Positions 1 to 8,325 are shown, counted from the stretch's first letter. The stretch is DNA of 64,000 nucleotides from Sediminibacterium ginsengisoli (GCA_945901845.1 CAMDLR010000005.1:1-64000), one strand, 5' to 3'. The notes: generated by a model not told the origin, from the letters alone. Program-made: numbers and translations.

Positions 1-1071
1 ATAAAAAAACATAAAAATATCAAACACAATGAATAGCGGCCAGAGGTCTAGTTCGTTTAACTTTTTCATCCCTTTATAAAATACAAAGGCTTGAATTAAA
101 AAACGAACACCAAATACAGCAAGGCTCAACCACCAGCTGTAAAAAATAATAGAAACAATTAGTAGTGGATATAATAAAAATTGTGAACTGCTATAAAGGC
201 CTAATAAAAATTTGTGGCCCGGCTTATAATAACGGCTGGTGGTGTAGTGTCTATACTTTTGCGCCATCCACTCGTTCCACGTAGATTTTGGCTCACTTAA
301 AGTGTGCGTTTCTGGGTCAATACAAACAGCGGTATTGCGCGCTGTGGCTACCTGATTGATAAATAAATCATCATCACCGCTAGGCACCTGATTGATAGAA
401 GAGAATCCTTTGTTGCGTAAAAAAACTTGTTTTTTATAACTCAGGTTTCTGCCCACACCCATATAAGGGTTGCCGCTTAGGGCATAGGTTAGATATTGTA
501 GCGCTGTGTGAAAAGTTTCAAAACGAATGAGTTTATTTAAAAAACCAGGCTTTTTTCGGTAAGCGCCATAGCCTAGTACAATTTCAATATTGTCAGTGTA
601 TGCTGCTTGCATTTTTTTAATCCAGTGTTCCGATGCTGGAATACAATCTGCATCTGTAAGTAAAACAATTTCATACTTAGCACTTTTAATACCCATCGAA
701 AGAGGAAACTTTTTTCCTGCAATCATTTTTGCTTCCTGTGTTAATAAAACATGGTTGATGTTTTTAAATGCTTTTTTAAATTCATCAATTAAGTATTTGG
801 TATCGTCGGTAGAATTGTCATTTACGAGTACTACTTCGAATGTGCTTTTATAATCTTGTACCAAAACGGCTGGCAAAGTTTGTACCAAATTGTGCGCTTC
901 GTCTCTTGCACAAATCACCACTGATATTGCATGTTCCATTTGCTCCGTGGGTGTAACCTGCTTATAAAAAGCCAAACGAATAAAAAAGTAGAGGTAATAA
1001 AAGAGTTGAATGGCTACTACCGAACAAAAAATATAGAAAATGAGGGTCCAAATGATGGGAGCTATGTTCAT
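1..1071 (-). CDS. Family 2 glycosyltransferase, membrane-anchored (3' end beyond window)
   Basis: Read from the reverse complement; the frame is open from the ATG at 1071 to the window edge, so the C-terminus is missing. A hydrophobic N-terminal segment (about residues 5-33) precedes a GT-A fold: SVVICARDE near residue 49, VNDNSTDDT near 82, TDADC (metal-binding DxD type) near 139, GDDDLF, and a NEWMAQKYRHY segment that resembles the Q/RxxRW-type acceptor motif. Hydrophobic helices follow near the cut end. The layout matches processive-type GT2 enzymes that transfer sugars from nucleotide donors at the inner membrane. The acceptor and sugar cannot be told. It is transcribed divergently from tgt with 38 bp between the start codons. 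Confidence 0.85.
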   Translation of the reverse strand, partial: MNIAPIIWTLIFYIFCSVVAIQLFYYLYFFIRLAFYKQVTPTEQMEHAISVVICARDEAHNLVQTLPAVLVQDYKSTFEVVLVNDNSTDDTKYLIDEFKKAFKNINHVLLTQEAKMIAGKKFPLSMGIKSAKYEIVLLTDADCIPASEHWIKKMQAAYTDNIEIVLGYGAYRKKPGFLNKLIRFETFHTALQYLTYALSGNPYMGVGRNLSYKKQVFLRNKGFSSINQVPSGDDDLFINQVATARNTAVCIDPETHTLSEPKSTWNEWMAQKYRHYTTSRYYKPGHKFLLGLYSSSQFLLYPLLIVSIIFYSWWLSLAVFGVRFLIQAFVFYKGMKKLNELDLWPLFIVFDIFMFFY

Positions 1072-1096
1072 GAGCGCAAAAATAGTGGTTTTGTGC

Positions 1097-1104
1097 TACT
1101 TTTG
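1097..1104 (+). promoter_or_regulatory. -7 box (TAnnTTTG) of the tgt promoter
   Basis: TACTTTTG matches the Bacteroidota -7 consensus TAnnTTTG. It lies only 5 nt before the tgt ATG, so the transcript would start at or within a few bases of the start codon. No good -33 TTTG was found at the usual spacing. Confidence 0.5.
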
Positions 1105-1109
1105 TAGTC

Positions 1110-2249
1110 ATGGCTGCACTTACCTTTCAACTTCAAAATACCGCTACTGGCACAGGCGCAAGAGCGGGTGTGATGCAAACCGATCATGGTGAAATACTAA
1201 CCCCCATTTTTATGCCAGTGGGTACTGTTGGGACGGTTAAGGCGGTTACGCAGCAGCAGCTTTCATTAGAAATTCAAGCTCAAATTATTTTAGGGAATAC
1301 CTATCATTTGTATTTACGTCCGGGTACCGAAGTATTAGAGGCGGCAGGAGGCCTCCATAAATTTAATGGATGGCATAAACCCATCTTAACAGATAGCGGT
1401 GGGTATCAAGTTTTTTCTTTGGCCGCAAAACGTAAAATAACTGAAGAAGGTGTGTTGTTTCAATCGCATATAGATGGTAGTAGGCATCTTTTTACACCAG
1501 AGTCGGTGATGGATATTCAGCGCAGTATTGGTGCCGATATTATTATGGCTTTTGACGAATGTCCGCCATACCCTAGTGAATATTCTTATGCTAAAAAAAG
1601 TATGGAACTCACGCACCGCTGGTTAGAGCGTTGTATCAAAAGACTTGCCGAAACCCCTGATAAATACGGGTATACACAAAATTTATTTCCCATTATACAG
1701 GGCAGCACCTTTAAAGATTTACGTGTTGCCTCTTCGGAATTTATAGCATCTACTAACTGTGCAGGTAATGCTATTGGTGGCCTAAGTGTGGGGGAGCCCG
1801 AAGAAATGATGTACGCGTATACATCCCTTTGTACCGACAATTTACCTGCCAATAAACCCCGTTACTTAATGGGCGTTGGAACACCTTGGAACCTACTCGA
1901 ATGTATAGATAGAGGGGTTGATATGTTTGATTGTGTCATGCCTACCCGAAACGGCCGAAACGGTATGTTATTTACGTCAGAAGGCGTGATTAATATCAAA
2001 AATAAAAAATGGGCATCCGACTTTTCTCCAATAGACACAGGCATTCCATGTCATTCTAGTAACTATTATTCTAAAGCCTATTTGCGCCATTTGTTTGTAG
2101 CTGATGAAATATTAGGGCTTCAAATTGCAAGTATTCATAACTTGGCCTTTTACTTGTGGTTGGTGGGAGAGGCTAGAAAGCAAATTCTAGACAATAATTT
2201 TGCAACTTGGAAAGCGCAAATGCTGCCCATTTTAAAACAGCGTTTATAA
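1110..2249 (+). CDS. tgt: Queuine/preQ1 tRNA-guanine transglycosylase
   Basis: Exchanges guanine-34 of GUN-anticodon tRNAs for preQ1 during queuosine synthesis. Full length (379 aa) TIM-barrel protein. TDSGGYQVFSLA (Asp95) carries the general acid/base and DMFDCVMPTRNGR (about 271-283) the nucleophilic Asp. The usual C-terminal zinc site is CxCxxC plus His. Here the aligned stretch around residues 312-317 keeps only the middle Cys (Cys314), with Ile and Ser at the other two positions, while the downstream IHNL His (343) is kept. Bacteroidota homologues may share this; I recall no Cys-rich knuckle in them but cannot check. The lptG-like gene follows 15 bp downstream, probably in the same transcript. 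Confidence 0.95.
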   Translation: MAALTFQLQNTATGTGARAGVMQTDHGEILTPIFMPVGTVGTVKAVTQQQLSLEIQAQIILGNTYHLYLRPGTEVLEAAGGLHKFNGWHKPILTDSGGYQVFSLAAKRKITEEGVLFQSHIDGSRHLFTPESVMDIQRSIGADIIMAFDECPPYPSEYSYAKKSMELTHRWLERCIKRLAETPDKYGYTQNLFPIIQGSTFKDLRVASSEFIASTNCAGNAIGGLSVGEPEEMMYAYTSLCTDNLPANKPRYLMGVGTPWNLLECIDRGVDMFDCVMPTRNGRNGMLFTSEGVINIKNKKWASDFSPIDTGIPCHSSNYYSKAYLRHLFVADEILGLQIASIHNLAFYLWLVGEARKQILDNNFATWKAQMLPILKQRL

Positions 2250-2264
2250 TTATTTTGTAGGTAC

Positions 2265-3356
2265 ATGAAAATACTTGACTGGTACATACTTAAAAAATTC
2301 TTGTTCACTTTTTTCTTTGCAATTTTTTTATTTGCAGTGATTGCTATTGTTATTGATGTAAGTGAAAAAACAGATGATTTTGTGCGTTCTGGTTTGGGTA
2401 TAAAAGATATTATTACGAGTTATTATTTTGGATTTATCCCACACATTATTGCGCTACTATTACCACTTTTTGTTTTTTTAGCGGTCATTTTTTTTACGTC
2501 AAAAATGGCTGGAAACTCCGAAATCATTGCTATTTTAGCCAGTGGCACTTCTTATAATAGATGGCTTCGTCCATACTTAGTGGGTGGTGTCATGCTTGGT
2601 ATGGTGTTGTGGTTTGCCAATCAATACGTGGTACCAAAAGCCAATCAAATTAGGGGAAGTTTTGAAGCTACCTACATCGATAAAAACAGTTCTTACAATG
2701 CACTTGTAGGCACCAACTCCAATATTTATTTGCGCATCGATTCATTTACGTATGCAGGGATCTATGCATACGATACAGCTACAAAAAGAGGGGGTCCATT
2801 TTTTGCATACACGTTAAAAAACAACAAGCTAGTGCGCAATATTAGAGCCGATCAGATCACTTGGGATACGGCTTCCAAAAAATGGAAACTTGAATTTATT
2901 ATTGATCGAAATGTGTTGCCGCTCAAAGAAAATGTTGCATATACCACCCAGCAATTGATGGCTTTTAATTTTGGTCCGCTCGATTTAAGTAGGGATAAAT
3001 ACACCAAGGATAAATTAACCACATCCGAGCTCAACCGCTTTATCGAACTTGAAAAATTAAGGGGTTCCGAAGGGCTTAATGCCTTAAAAGTGGAGCGCTA
3101 TAGGCGCGATGCCACCTGCGTAACGGTTTTACTACTTACTATTATTGGAGCCATTGTTGGTGGCCGAAAAGTGCGCGGAGGTAGTGGCATGCACCTGGCT
3201 GTTGGCTTTATAATTGCCGCATTATTTATTATAACCGACCGTTTTTCTACCATTTTTGCCACAAAAGGCAATTTACCCCCCTTAATGGCCGCTTGGATAC
3301 CCAATTTTATCTTCCTTTTTGTGATTCTATACCTATACAGGAAAGCCCCTAAATAA
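2265..3356 (+). CDS. LptF/LptG-family (YjgP/YjgQ) lipopolysaccharide export permease
   Basis: The family forms the membrane part of the LptB2FG ATPase, which extracts LPS from the inner membrane and pushes it along the Lpt bridge. The 363-aa protein has the family layout: about three N-terminal membrane segments (near residues 10-35, 55-75, 95-115), a large periplasmic beta-jellyroll region (about 120-270), and three C-terminal membrane helices from about residue 280 (VTVLLLTIIGAIVGGRKVRG onward). It sits 15 bp behind tgt. Whether it plays the F or the G role cannot be decided here; Bacteroidota usually encode two paralogues. Confidence 0.85.
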   Translation: MKILDWYILKKFLFTFFFAIFLFAVIAIVIDVSEKTDDFVRSGLGIKDIITSYYFGFIPHIIALLLPLFVFLAVIFFTSKMAGNSEIIAILASGTSYNRWLRPYLVGGVMLGMVLWFANQYVVPKANQIRGSFEATYIDKNSSYNALVGTNSNIYLRIDSFTYAGIYAYDTATKRGGPFFAYTLKNNKLVRNIRADQITWDTASKKWKLEFIIDRNVLPLKENVAYTTQQLMAFNFGPLDLSRDKYTKDKLTTSELNRFIELEKLRGSEGLNALKVERYRRDATCVTVLLLTIIGAIVGGRKVRGGSGMHLAVGFIIAALFIITDRFSTIFATKGNLPPLMAAWIPNFIFLFVILYLYRKAPK

Positions 3357-3403
3357 TTTCTCCAATAACCCCCTGTTAATAATTTAAACTTCTTTCATAT
3401 TCT

Positions 3404-3436
3404 TTTGTTATACACGTCAAGTTGTACTTACCTTTG
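3404..3436 (+). promoter_or_regulatory. Promoter of the citrate synthase gene
   Basis: TTTG at 3404-3407 and TACCTTTG at 3429-3436 are separated by 21 bp, close to the Bacteroidota TTTG-N19-TAnnTTTG pattern. The predicted 5' untranslated region is about 20-25 nt. Confidence 0.6.
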
Positions 3437-3463
3437 CGCAAGATTTTTTTTAAATAATGTAGC

Positions 3464-4789
3464 ATGGAATTACTGAAAGAAAAGTTTAAGGCAAAAGCAG
3501 AAGCTGCTGGACTTGAAATCAAAGAAATTATTAAAACCCACGGGGCAAAAAAAGTGGGTGAAGTAACACTTTCACAAGTGTACCAAGGTATGCGCGGTAT
3601 TACCGGACTCGTCACCGAAACTTCACTGCTAGATGCGCAAGAGGGAATCAGGTTTAGAGGTTATTCTATTCCAGAATTACAAGCGAGGTTACCAAAAGCA
3701 CCAGGTGGTGGGGAGCCACTTCCAGAAGGACTTTTTCATTTAATGTTACTCGGCGAACTTCCAAATCAAGAAGACGTTGAAATGATCACTAATATTTGGC
3801 AGCGCAGAAGTCATGTACCCAATCATGTGTTTGCAACCATTGACGCACTTCCAATTAACGCACACCCAATGACCATGTTTGTTACGGGTGTGATGGCACT
3901 TCAAACCGAAAGTAATTTTGCAAAAGCATATGCAACCGGTATCAATAAAAAAGATTATTGGAGTCCAGTTTTTGAAGACGCGATGGATTTACTTGCACGT
4001 CTTCCGCGCATTGCTGCATACATCTATCGCCGTAAGTATAAAAACAGCGAACATATTCATCCAAACGGCCTATTAGACTGGGCTGGTAACCTTGCGCACA
4101 TGATGGGTTACAACGATGAAAGCTTTAAAGAACTCATGCGTTTATACATGACCATTCATGCCGATCATGAAGGAGGTAACGTATCTGCGCACACCACACA
4201 TTTAGTAGGTTCTGCATTAAGCGATCCTTATTTAAGTTATGCTGCTGGTATGAACGGCCTTGCTGGTCCATTACATGGTCTTGCCAATCAAGAAGTAATC
4301 AAGTGGATTTTTGAAATGCAAGAATCACTTGGTACCGATGCGCCAACTTCAGAACAAATTGCAAACTATGTGCAAGCAACACTTAGTGCAGGTAAAGTAG
4401 TTCCTGGATATGGTCATGCCGTGCTGCGTAAAACAGATCCACGTTTTACAGCGCAAATGGAATTTGGTAAAAAACACATGCCAGATGATAAGTTGTTAAA
4501 CACGGTTTGGAATATTTATGAAACAGTGCCACCCATTTTACAATCACTTGGTAAAGTAAAAAATCCTTGGCCAAACGTAGATGCACATTCTGGGGCCTTA
4601 CTAGTCCATTACGGCATGGTAGAAAATGAGTTTTATACGGTGCTATTTGCCGTGAGTAGAGCACTTGGTGTTTTATCTAGCCTTTGTTGGGACCGTGCAT
4701 TAGGTTTTCCACTTGAAAGGCCAAAATCTGTAACCACAGATTCGGTGAAGCAATGGTTGGAAGGAAAAGCAGAGATCTGGGAAGGGTAA
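3464..4789 (+). CDS. gltA: Citrate synthase, eukaryotic (mitochondrial) type
   Basis: Condenses acetyl-CoA with oxaloacetate to give citrate, the entry step of the TCA cycle. The 441-aa sequence resembles animal mitochondrial citrate synthase far more than the hexameric E. coli enzyme. NGLAGPLHGLANQEV holds His271, PGYGHAVLRKTDPR holds His318 and NPWPNVDAHSG holds Asp373, close to the pig-heart catalytic residues His274, His320 and Asp375. MTIHADHEGGNVSAHT and ALGFPLERPKS are also typical. It should therefore be a dimer without the NADH site of the Gram-negative enzyme (inference from the family). It has its own promoter. The symbol follows bacterial usage. Confidence 0.96.
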   Translation: MELLKEKFKAKAEAAGLEIKEIIKTHGAKKVGEVTLSQVYQGMRGITGLVTETSLLDAQEGIRFRGYSIPELQARLPKAPGGGEPLPEGLFHLMLLGELPNQEDVEMITNIWQRRSHVPNHVFATIDALPINAHPMTMFVTGVMALQTESNFAKAYATGINKKDYWSPVFEDAMDLLARLPRIAAYIYRRKYKNSEHIHPNGLLDWAGNLAHMMGYNDESFKELMRLYMTIHADHEGGNVSAHTTHLVGSALSDPYLSYAAGMNGLAGPLHGLANQEVIKWIFEMQESLGTDAPTSEQIANYVQATLSAGKVVPGYGHAVLRKTDPRFTAQMEFGKKHMPDDKLLNTVWNIYETVPPILQSLGKVKNPWPNVDAHSGALLVHYGMVENEFYTVLFAVSRALGVLSSLCWDRALGFPLERPKSVTTDSVKQWLEGKAEIWEG

Positions 4790-4883
4790 TGTTCGTTTAA
4801 TTTCATTGGTAATTGTAGTTTTTATATTCAAATTAATCTATATTTAAATAGTATATATTTTTTACCCAATCATAAACATTATT

Positions 4884-5816
4884 ATGGAAGCATCATCTAT
4901 CTTATTAATTGCCCTCTTGATTATTGTTTTTACTGGTTTATTAACAGTAAGCCAAGGAACAATAGCGGTAATAACCATGTTTGGAAAGTACAGAAGGATA
5001 CTTACTCCAGGATTAAGATTTAAAATCCCATTAGTTGAAAGTGTATATAAGCGCGTAAGTATTCAAAATCAAAGTTTGGAATTAGAATTTCAGGCTGTAA
5101 CCATTGACCAAGCCAATGTATATTTTAAGAGTATGTTATTATACTCTGTGCAAAACTCTGCCGAAGAAACACTTATTAAAGTAGCATTTAAATTTATAAG
5201 TAATAAGGATTTAATGCAGGCTTTAGTGAGAACAGTAGAAGGAAGTATTAGAGCTTTCGTAGCCACCAAAAAACAAGCCGAAGTATTAACGGCTAGAAAA
5301 GATATTGTAGACTATGTTAAAGACCAAATTGATCATAGTTTAGAGGAATGGGGGTATCATTTACAGGATTTACAAATTAACGACATCACTTTTGATCAGC
5401 AGGTAATGGATAGTATGAGTAAAGTGGTAGCAAGTAATAACTTAAAGGCTGCAGCAGAAAACGAAGGACAGGCTTTATTAATTACCAAAACAAAATCAGC
5501 AGAAGCTGAAGGTAATGCAATAAAAATATCTGCACAAGCCGAAAAAGAAGCTGCTCAATTAAGAGGTCAAGGTGTTGCATTGTTTAGACAAGAAGTAGCA
5601 AAGGGAATGAGTGAAGCCGCTGAAGAAATGAAGCAGGCAAACCTTGATACCAATGTAATTTTATTTAGTATGTGGACAGAAGCTATCAAAAACTTTGCAG
5701 AGTACGGAAAGGGTAATGTTATATTCTTGGACGGTAGTCCTGAGGGAATGGATAAGAATCTTAAACAATTGATGGGGTTGATTACAAATAAAAACAACGA
5801 GTCTGCAAAAAAGTAA
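4884..5816 (+). CDS. SPFH/band-7 (prohibitin/stomatin-like) membrane protein
   Basis: 310 aa. One N-terminal membrane helix (about residues 5-25, ILLIALLIIVFTGLL) is followed by a band-7 domain (about 28-200; ITMFGKYRRILTPGLRFKIP is the diagnostic opening) and an Ala/Glu/Lys-rich coiled-coil segment (about 195-250) typical of SPFH oligomers. Such proteins form large ring or cage assemblies in membrane microdomains and often tune proteases or transporters. No nfeD-like or protease gene is next to it, so its partner is unknown. The tRNA-Ala gene follows 50 bp downstream. Confidence 0.85.
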   Translation: MEASSILLIALLIIVFTGLLTVSQGTIAVITMFGKYRRILTPGLRFKIPLVESVYKRVSIQNQSLELEFQAVTIDQANVYFKSMLLYSVQNSAEETLIKVAFKFISNKDLMQALVRTVEGSIRAFVATKKQAEVLTARKDIVDYVKDQIDHSLEEWGYHLQDLQINDITFDQQVMDSMSKVVASNNLKAAAENEGQALLITKTKSAEAEGNAIKISAQAEKEAAQLRGQGVALFRQEVAKGMSEAAEEMKQANLDTNVILFSMWTEAIKNFAEYGKGNVIFLDGSPEGMDKNLKQLMGLITNKNNESAKK

Positions 5817-5866
5817 TTTGCAATAAATAATTCTTCCCAACATGTAATTTATACGTATTTGGGTTT

Positions 5867-5939
<73 letters not shown>

Positions 5940-5951
5940 CATACATATAGT

Positions 5952-5986
5952 AAGGATTTCAGCAATTTTGTTGAAATCCTTTTTTA
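5952..5986 (+). terminator. Rho-independent terminator of tRNA-Ala
   Basis: A perfect 10-bp stem, AAGGATTTCA with TGAAATCCTT, encloses a short A/T-rich loop and is followed by a run of T. Confidence 0.9.
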
Positions 5987-5990
5987 TTTG

Positions 5991-6022
5991 GTTTAAACAT
6001 GGTTTAAACATGGTTTAAACAT
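5991..6022. repeat. Three tandem copies of GTTTAAACATG
   Basis: Units at 5991-6001, 6002-6012 and 6013-6022 (the last lacks its final G). Each contains the palindrome GTTTAAAC. The array lies between the tRNA terminator and the left inverted repeat of the insert. Its function is unknown; it could be a protein-binding array or slippage-prone junk at an insertion hot spot. Confidence 0.85.
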
Positions 6023-6025
6023 ATG

Positions 6026-6055
6026 TAAATCGTCAGCATAAAGTGGACGAAATAT
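6026..6055 (+). repeat. Left terminal inverted repeat of the insert
   Basis: Includes the core GTCAGCATAAAGTGGAC followed by GAAATAT. It matches the reverse complement of 8159-8188 at 29 of 30 positions (G versus A just after the core). Confidence 0.9.
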
Positions 6056-6405
6056 AGTCTAAATTAGTAGAGTGTTACGCTGTAAAATTATAACATTATT
6101 TCTGTCGCCTTTCCAATAAAGTTGTAACTAATGGCATGTGTAAAATAGATAACCATCTGCGAATAAACGTAAGTAGTTGATTTTCACGTATCTTAATGTG
6201 TAAGTAAATTGAATTGTAAACAACGTAAAAAGATTTAAGTATATTTTTTTCATGACAAAGTGCTTTTATATTCTTTGTGTTAAGAATATGGGAACTTCTT
6301 TGTTAATTTATTTAATATACTTTATCTACTATAAATATGACTCTGATTTTAATAAAATTAATTATATTTATTATATGTTTTTAGGCACTTAATAAATCCT
6401 TTCAA

Positions 6406-8154
6406 ATGAAAAATAATAAGATATTTATTTTAATTTTTATTCTATCCAATACATTTAGTGCCTATGCGCAAGTTGTTAAATCAAATAATAGTTTATTATA
6501 TAATTGGAATGATGATCCAGGTGATTTAAAATATACTTATTATGAAGATCTAAAAACTGGCAATTATGTAAATCATGGAAAATACACATTTAATTTAGTC
6601 CAAGGTACTCATTATAAAGAGTATGCTAATGGCAATTTTAAAAATGGGAAAAGAGATGGAGCATGGGAATATAGAATTACAAGATTAGATGACTTGGCAT
6701 TTGATGTTAATTGGACTGGTGCAATACAATTAACTTTTAGCTATAAAGATGGCAAGCCAAATGGATTGTGGTTTTATGAAAATAAACAAAAATATAGAAC
6801 GCGTGGTAGAGGAGTTTGGCTTCCATATGAGTTCTACTTTGCACCAAATGAAACATTAAGTGTAAATTTTTCAAATGGCCATCCAGCTGGTGTTTATAAT
6901 TATTCAAATAATAACATAAATAATAAATCCAAGATTACCGGACAATTTAATGCTAATGGACTAATAAATGGCACATGGATCTTAAATACAAGTGATGAAA
7001 AACAAGAATATATTTTTACCAATGGAGTGCTAATAAAAAAAATAATCAGGTCAATGCCAAACGGTGATGTTACAAATAGCTATACTAGAAGCGTAGAAGA
7101 ATTAAGCTTAATAAATTCTTTTTTGACTGGAATGCTTAAAAAAGAAGATGTAAAGAAATATAGAATACAAATAGATACTGTATCAGCTAGTGAATATATA
7201 AGCTTTGATTCTAGAAAAGAAATCTATAGTAAATTTTTTAATTGGGAACGTATTGGCGGAGATGAATTGTATCTGTCAAAAAGAGGCAGCGATTTAGGGG
7301 GGCTTGCTATTTCAATAGAATTTAAACCCCAATTAGATTTGGAGAAAATTAATGAATTTAATGAAATGAAAAACGTATACACTAAATATCATTACAGTAA
7401 ATCTTACGATACAAGTTCTTTGAATCAAGACTTTAATAATTTTATTGCAAAATATGCCATATCATTAACAGATGATGATTATAATAAAGTATTAGAATAT
7501 AAAAAAGATTTCACATCAATTATAATTAAAAGAACTGACAGCGTAGCTGTAGAAAATAGACGTCAATACTTATTAAGTGAGTTTCCTTTTTTAAGAAAAG
7601 TGAAATTAACAAATGAAACAGATCCAATATATATTGAGTTTGAGAAAAAAATGGGGCTATATAATCAATTTAAAATACGGTCAGAATACAATGCAGAATA
7701 TAAGAAAGCCAAATCTGAAGTGGATTCCGTGTGGAACGAAAATGTATTGTCAGTATACTGCGATTCTAATAGAGCTTTAAAAATCAATGAAGTTTCTAAA
7801 TTAAACTTTGAAGACAATTATCCAGACTTACATCCTCAAGTTCAGCCTATAATTAAAGCAATTTTAGTAAGTCAATATCTCCCAGCCCTAGATAGTTTAA
7901 AGAATAAAAAAGATTTTTGCGAGGCGAATAAATTAGTTGAAAACTTTCAAATACTTTTAAAAAAGGTATTAATATGGGATAAAAATGTATCTAGAGATCT
8001 TTCGAAAAAGCACTATTATAGAGCTACCAATGTTTATGCACCTTTAGTAGAAAATAAAGAATATAAGACACCTGTATTTACCAAGATTGATAATTTGAAT
8101 AATATGGAGGAACTGGTAGCACTTTTAATGTCATTAGATCCAAACGAATTTTAA
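6406..8154 (+). CDS. Secreted MORN-like repeat protein of unknown function (cargo of the insert)
   Basis: 582 aa, family not recognised beyond its repeats. A Sec signal peptide is clear (residues 1-22, ending SAYAQ). Residues about 70-215 hold four to five degenerate MORN-like units with a Gly-Asn-Gly turn and aromatic ending, such as NGKRDGAWEY, DGKPNGLWFY, NGHPAGVYNY and NANGLINGTW. The remaining 365 residues are charged, Lys/Asn-rich and probably helical, with no motif I know. MORN-like repeats in exported Bacteroidota proteins are usually of unknown role. The gene is the only one between the inverted repeats and its base composition is far below that of its neighbours, which suggests recent acquisition. 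It has no stop or frameshift, so it may be functional. Confidence 0.75.
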   Translation: MKNNKIFILIFILSNTFSAYAQVVKSNNSLLYNWNDDPGDLKYTYYEDLKTGNYVNHGKYTFNLVQGTHYKEYANGNFKNGKRDGAWEYRITRLDDLAFDVNWTGAIQLTFSYKDGKPNGLWFYENKQKYRTRGRGVWLPYEFYFAPNETLSVNFSNGHPAGVYNYSNNNINNKSKITGQFNANGLINGTWILNTSDEKQEYIFTNGVLIKKIIRSMPNGDVTNSYTRSVEELSLINSFLTGMLKKEDVKKYRIQIDTVSASEYISFDSRKEIYSKFFNWERIGGDELYLSKRGSDLGGLAISIEFKPQLDLEKINEFNEMKNVYTKYHYSKSYDTSSLNQDFNNFIAKYAISLTDDDYNKVLEYKKDFTSIIIKRTDSVAVENRRQYLLSEFPFLRKVKLTNETDPIYIEFEKKMGLYNQFKIRSEYNAEYKKAKSEVDSVWNENVLSVYCDSNRALKINEVSKLNFEDNYPDLHPQVQPIIKAILVSQYLPALDSLKNKKDFCEANKLVENFQILLKKVLIWDKNVSRDLSKKHYYRATNVYAPLVENKEYKTPVFTKIDNLNNMEELVALLMSLDPNEF

Positions 8155-8158
8155 ATAA

Positions 8159-8188
8159 ATATTTTGTCCACTTTATGCTGACGATTTA
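8159..8188 (-). repeat. Right terminal inverted repeat of the insert
   Basis: GTCCACTTTATGCTGAC core in inverted orientation relative to the left copy. It begins 4 bp after the stop codon of the cargo gene, so the repeat also lies at the end of its transcript. Confidence 0.9.
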
Positions 8189-8325
8189 TACCAGACCAGG
8201 TCATTGATCATATTTTTACCTCTTCTCATTTTACGGTTAGTAGGTGGGGCGTATTAACGGATTCTTACAATGGTAAATTTCCATCGGATCATTTTCCGGT
8301 GTTAAGCCGAATCACCCTTAAATAA
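8182..8325 (+). pseudogene. 3' stump of an endonuclease/exonuclease/phosphatase (EEP) family gene
   Basis: An open frame without start ends at the TAA at 8323-8325. From 8191 it reads as the C-terminal end of an EEP-fold hydrolase: PDQVIDHIFTSSHF, then GVLTDSYNGKFPSDHFPVLS. The SDHFPV segment holds the conserved catalytic Asp-His of this superfamily and IDHIF its preceding strand. The N-terminal three quarters or more are absent. The frame meets an in-frame TGA at 8179 inside the inverted repeat, and nothing similar lies left of the insert. The gene was therefore cut by the insertion or an associated deletion. Too short for automatic gene finders. Confidence 0.8.

Larger units (their letters stand above)
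6026..8188. mobile_element. 2.16-kb A+T-rich insert bounded by 30-bp inverted repeats, no transposase
   Basis: The ends are 30-bp inverted repeats that match at 29 positions. Between them lies one gene, with 350 bp upstream of it (6056-6405) in which I see no gene or recognisable remnant on either strand. The interior is far more A+T-rich than its surroundings: 12 G/C of 60 at 6481-6540 and 14 of 60 at 6901-6960, against 21 of 60 at 8881-8940 in exbB. The right end abuts the stump of a chromosomal gene. No transposase or integrase lies inside, so the unit would be a non-autonomous, passenger-bearing element mobilised in trans or a decayed transposon. The repeat core GTCAGCATAAAGTGGAC recalls end repeats of IS21-family elements; that is memory, not a search. 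A clear target duplication is not seen (at most TA). Confidence 0.65.

Noticed and set aside
5991-6022. Repeat array as a CRISPR
   Set aside because: Units are 11 bp, directly adjacent, with no spacers and no cas genes nearby.
6056-6405. Coding remnants upstream of the cargo gene
   Set aside because: All frames on both strands are broken by stops and no motif is recognisable; it looks like A+T-rich leader sequence.
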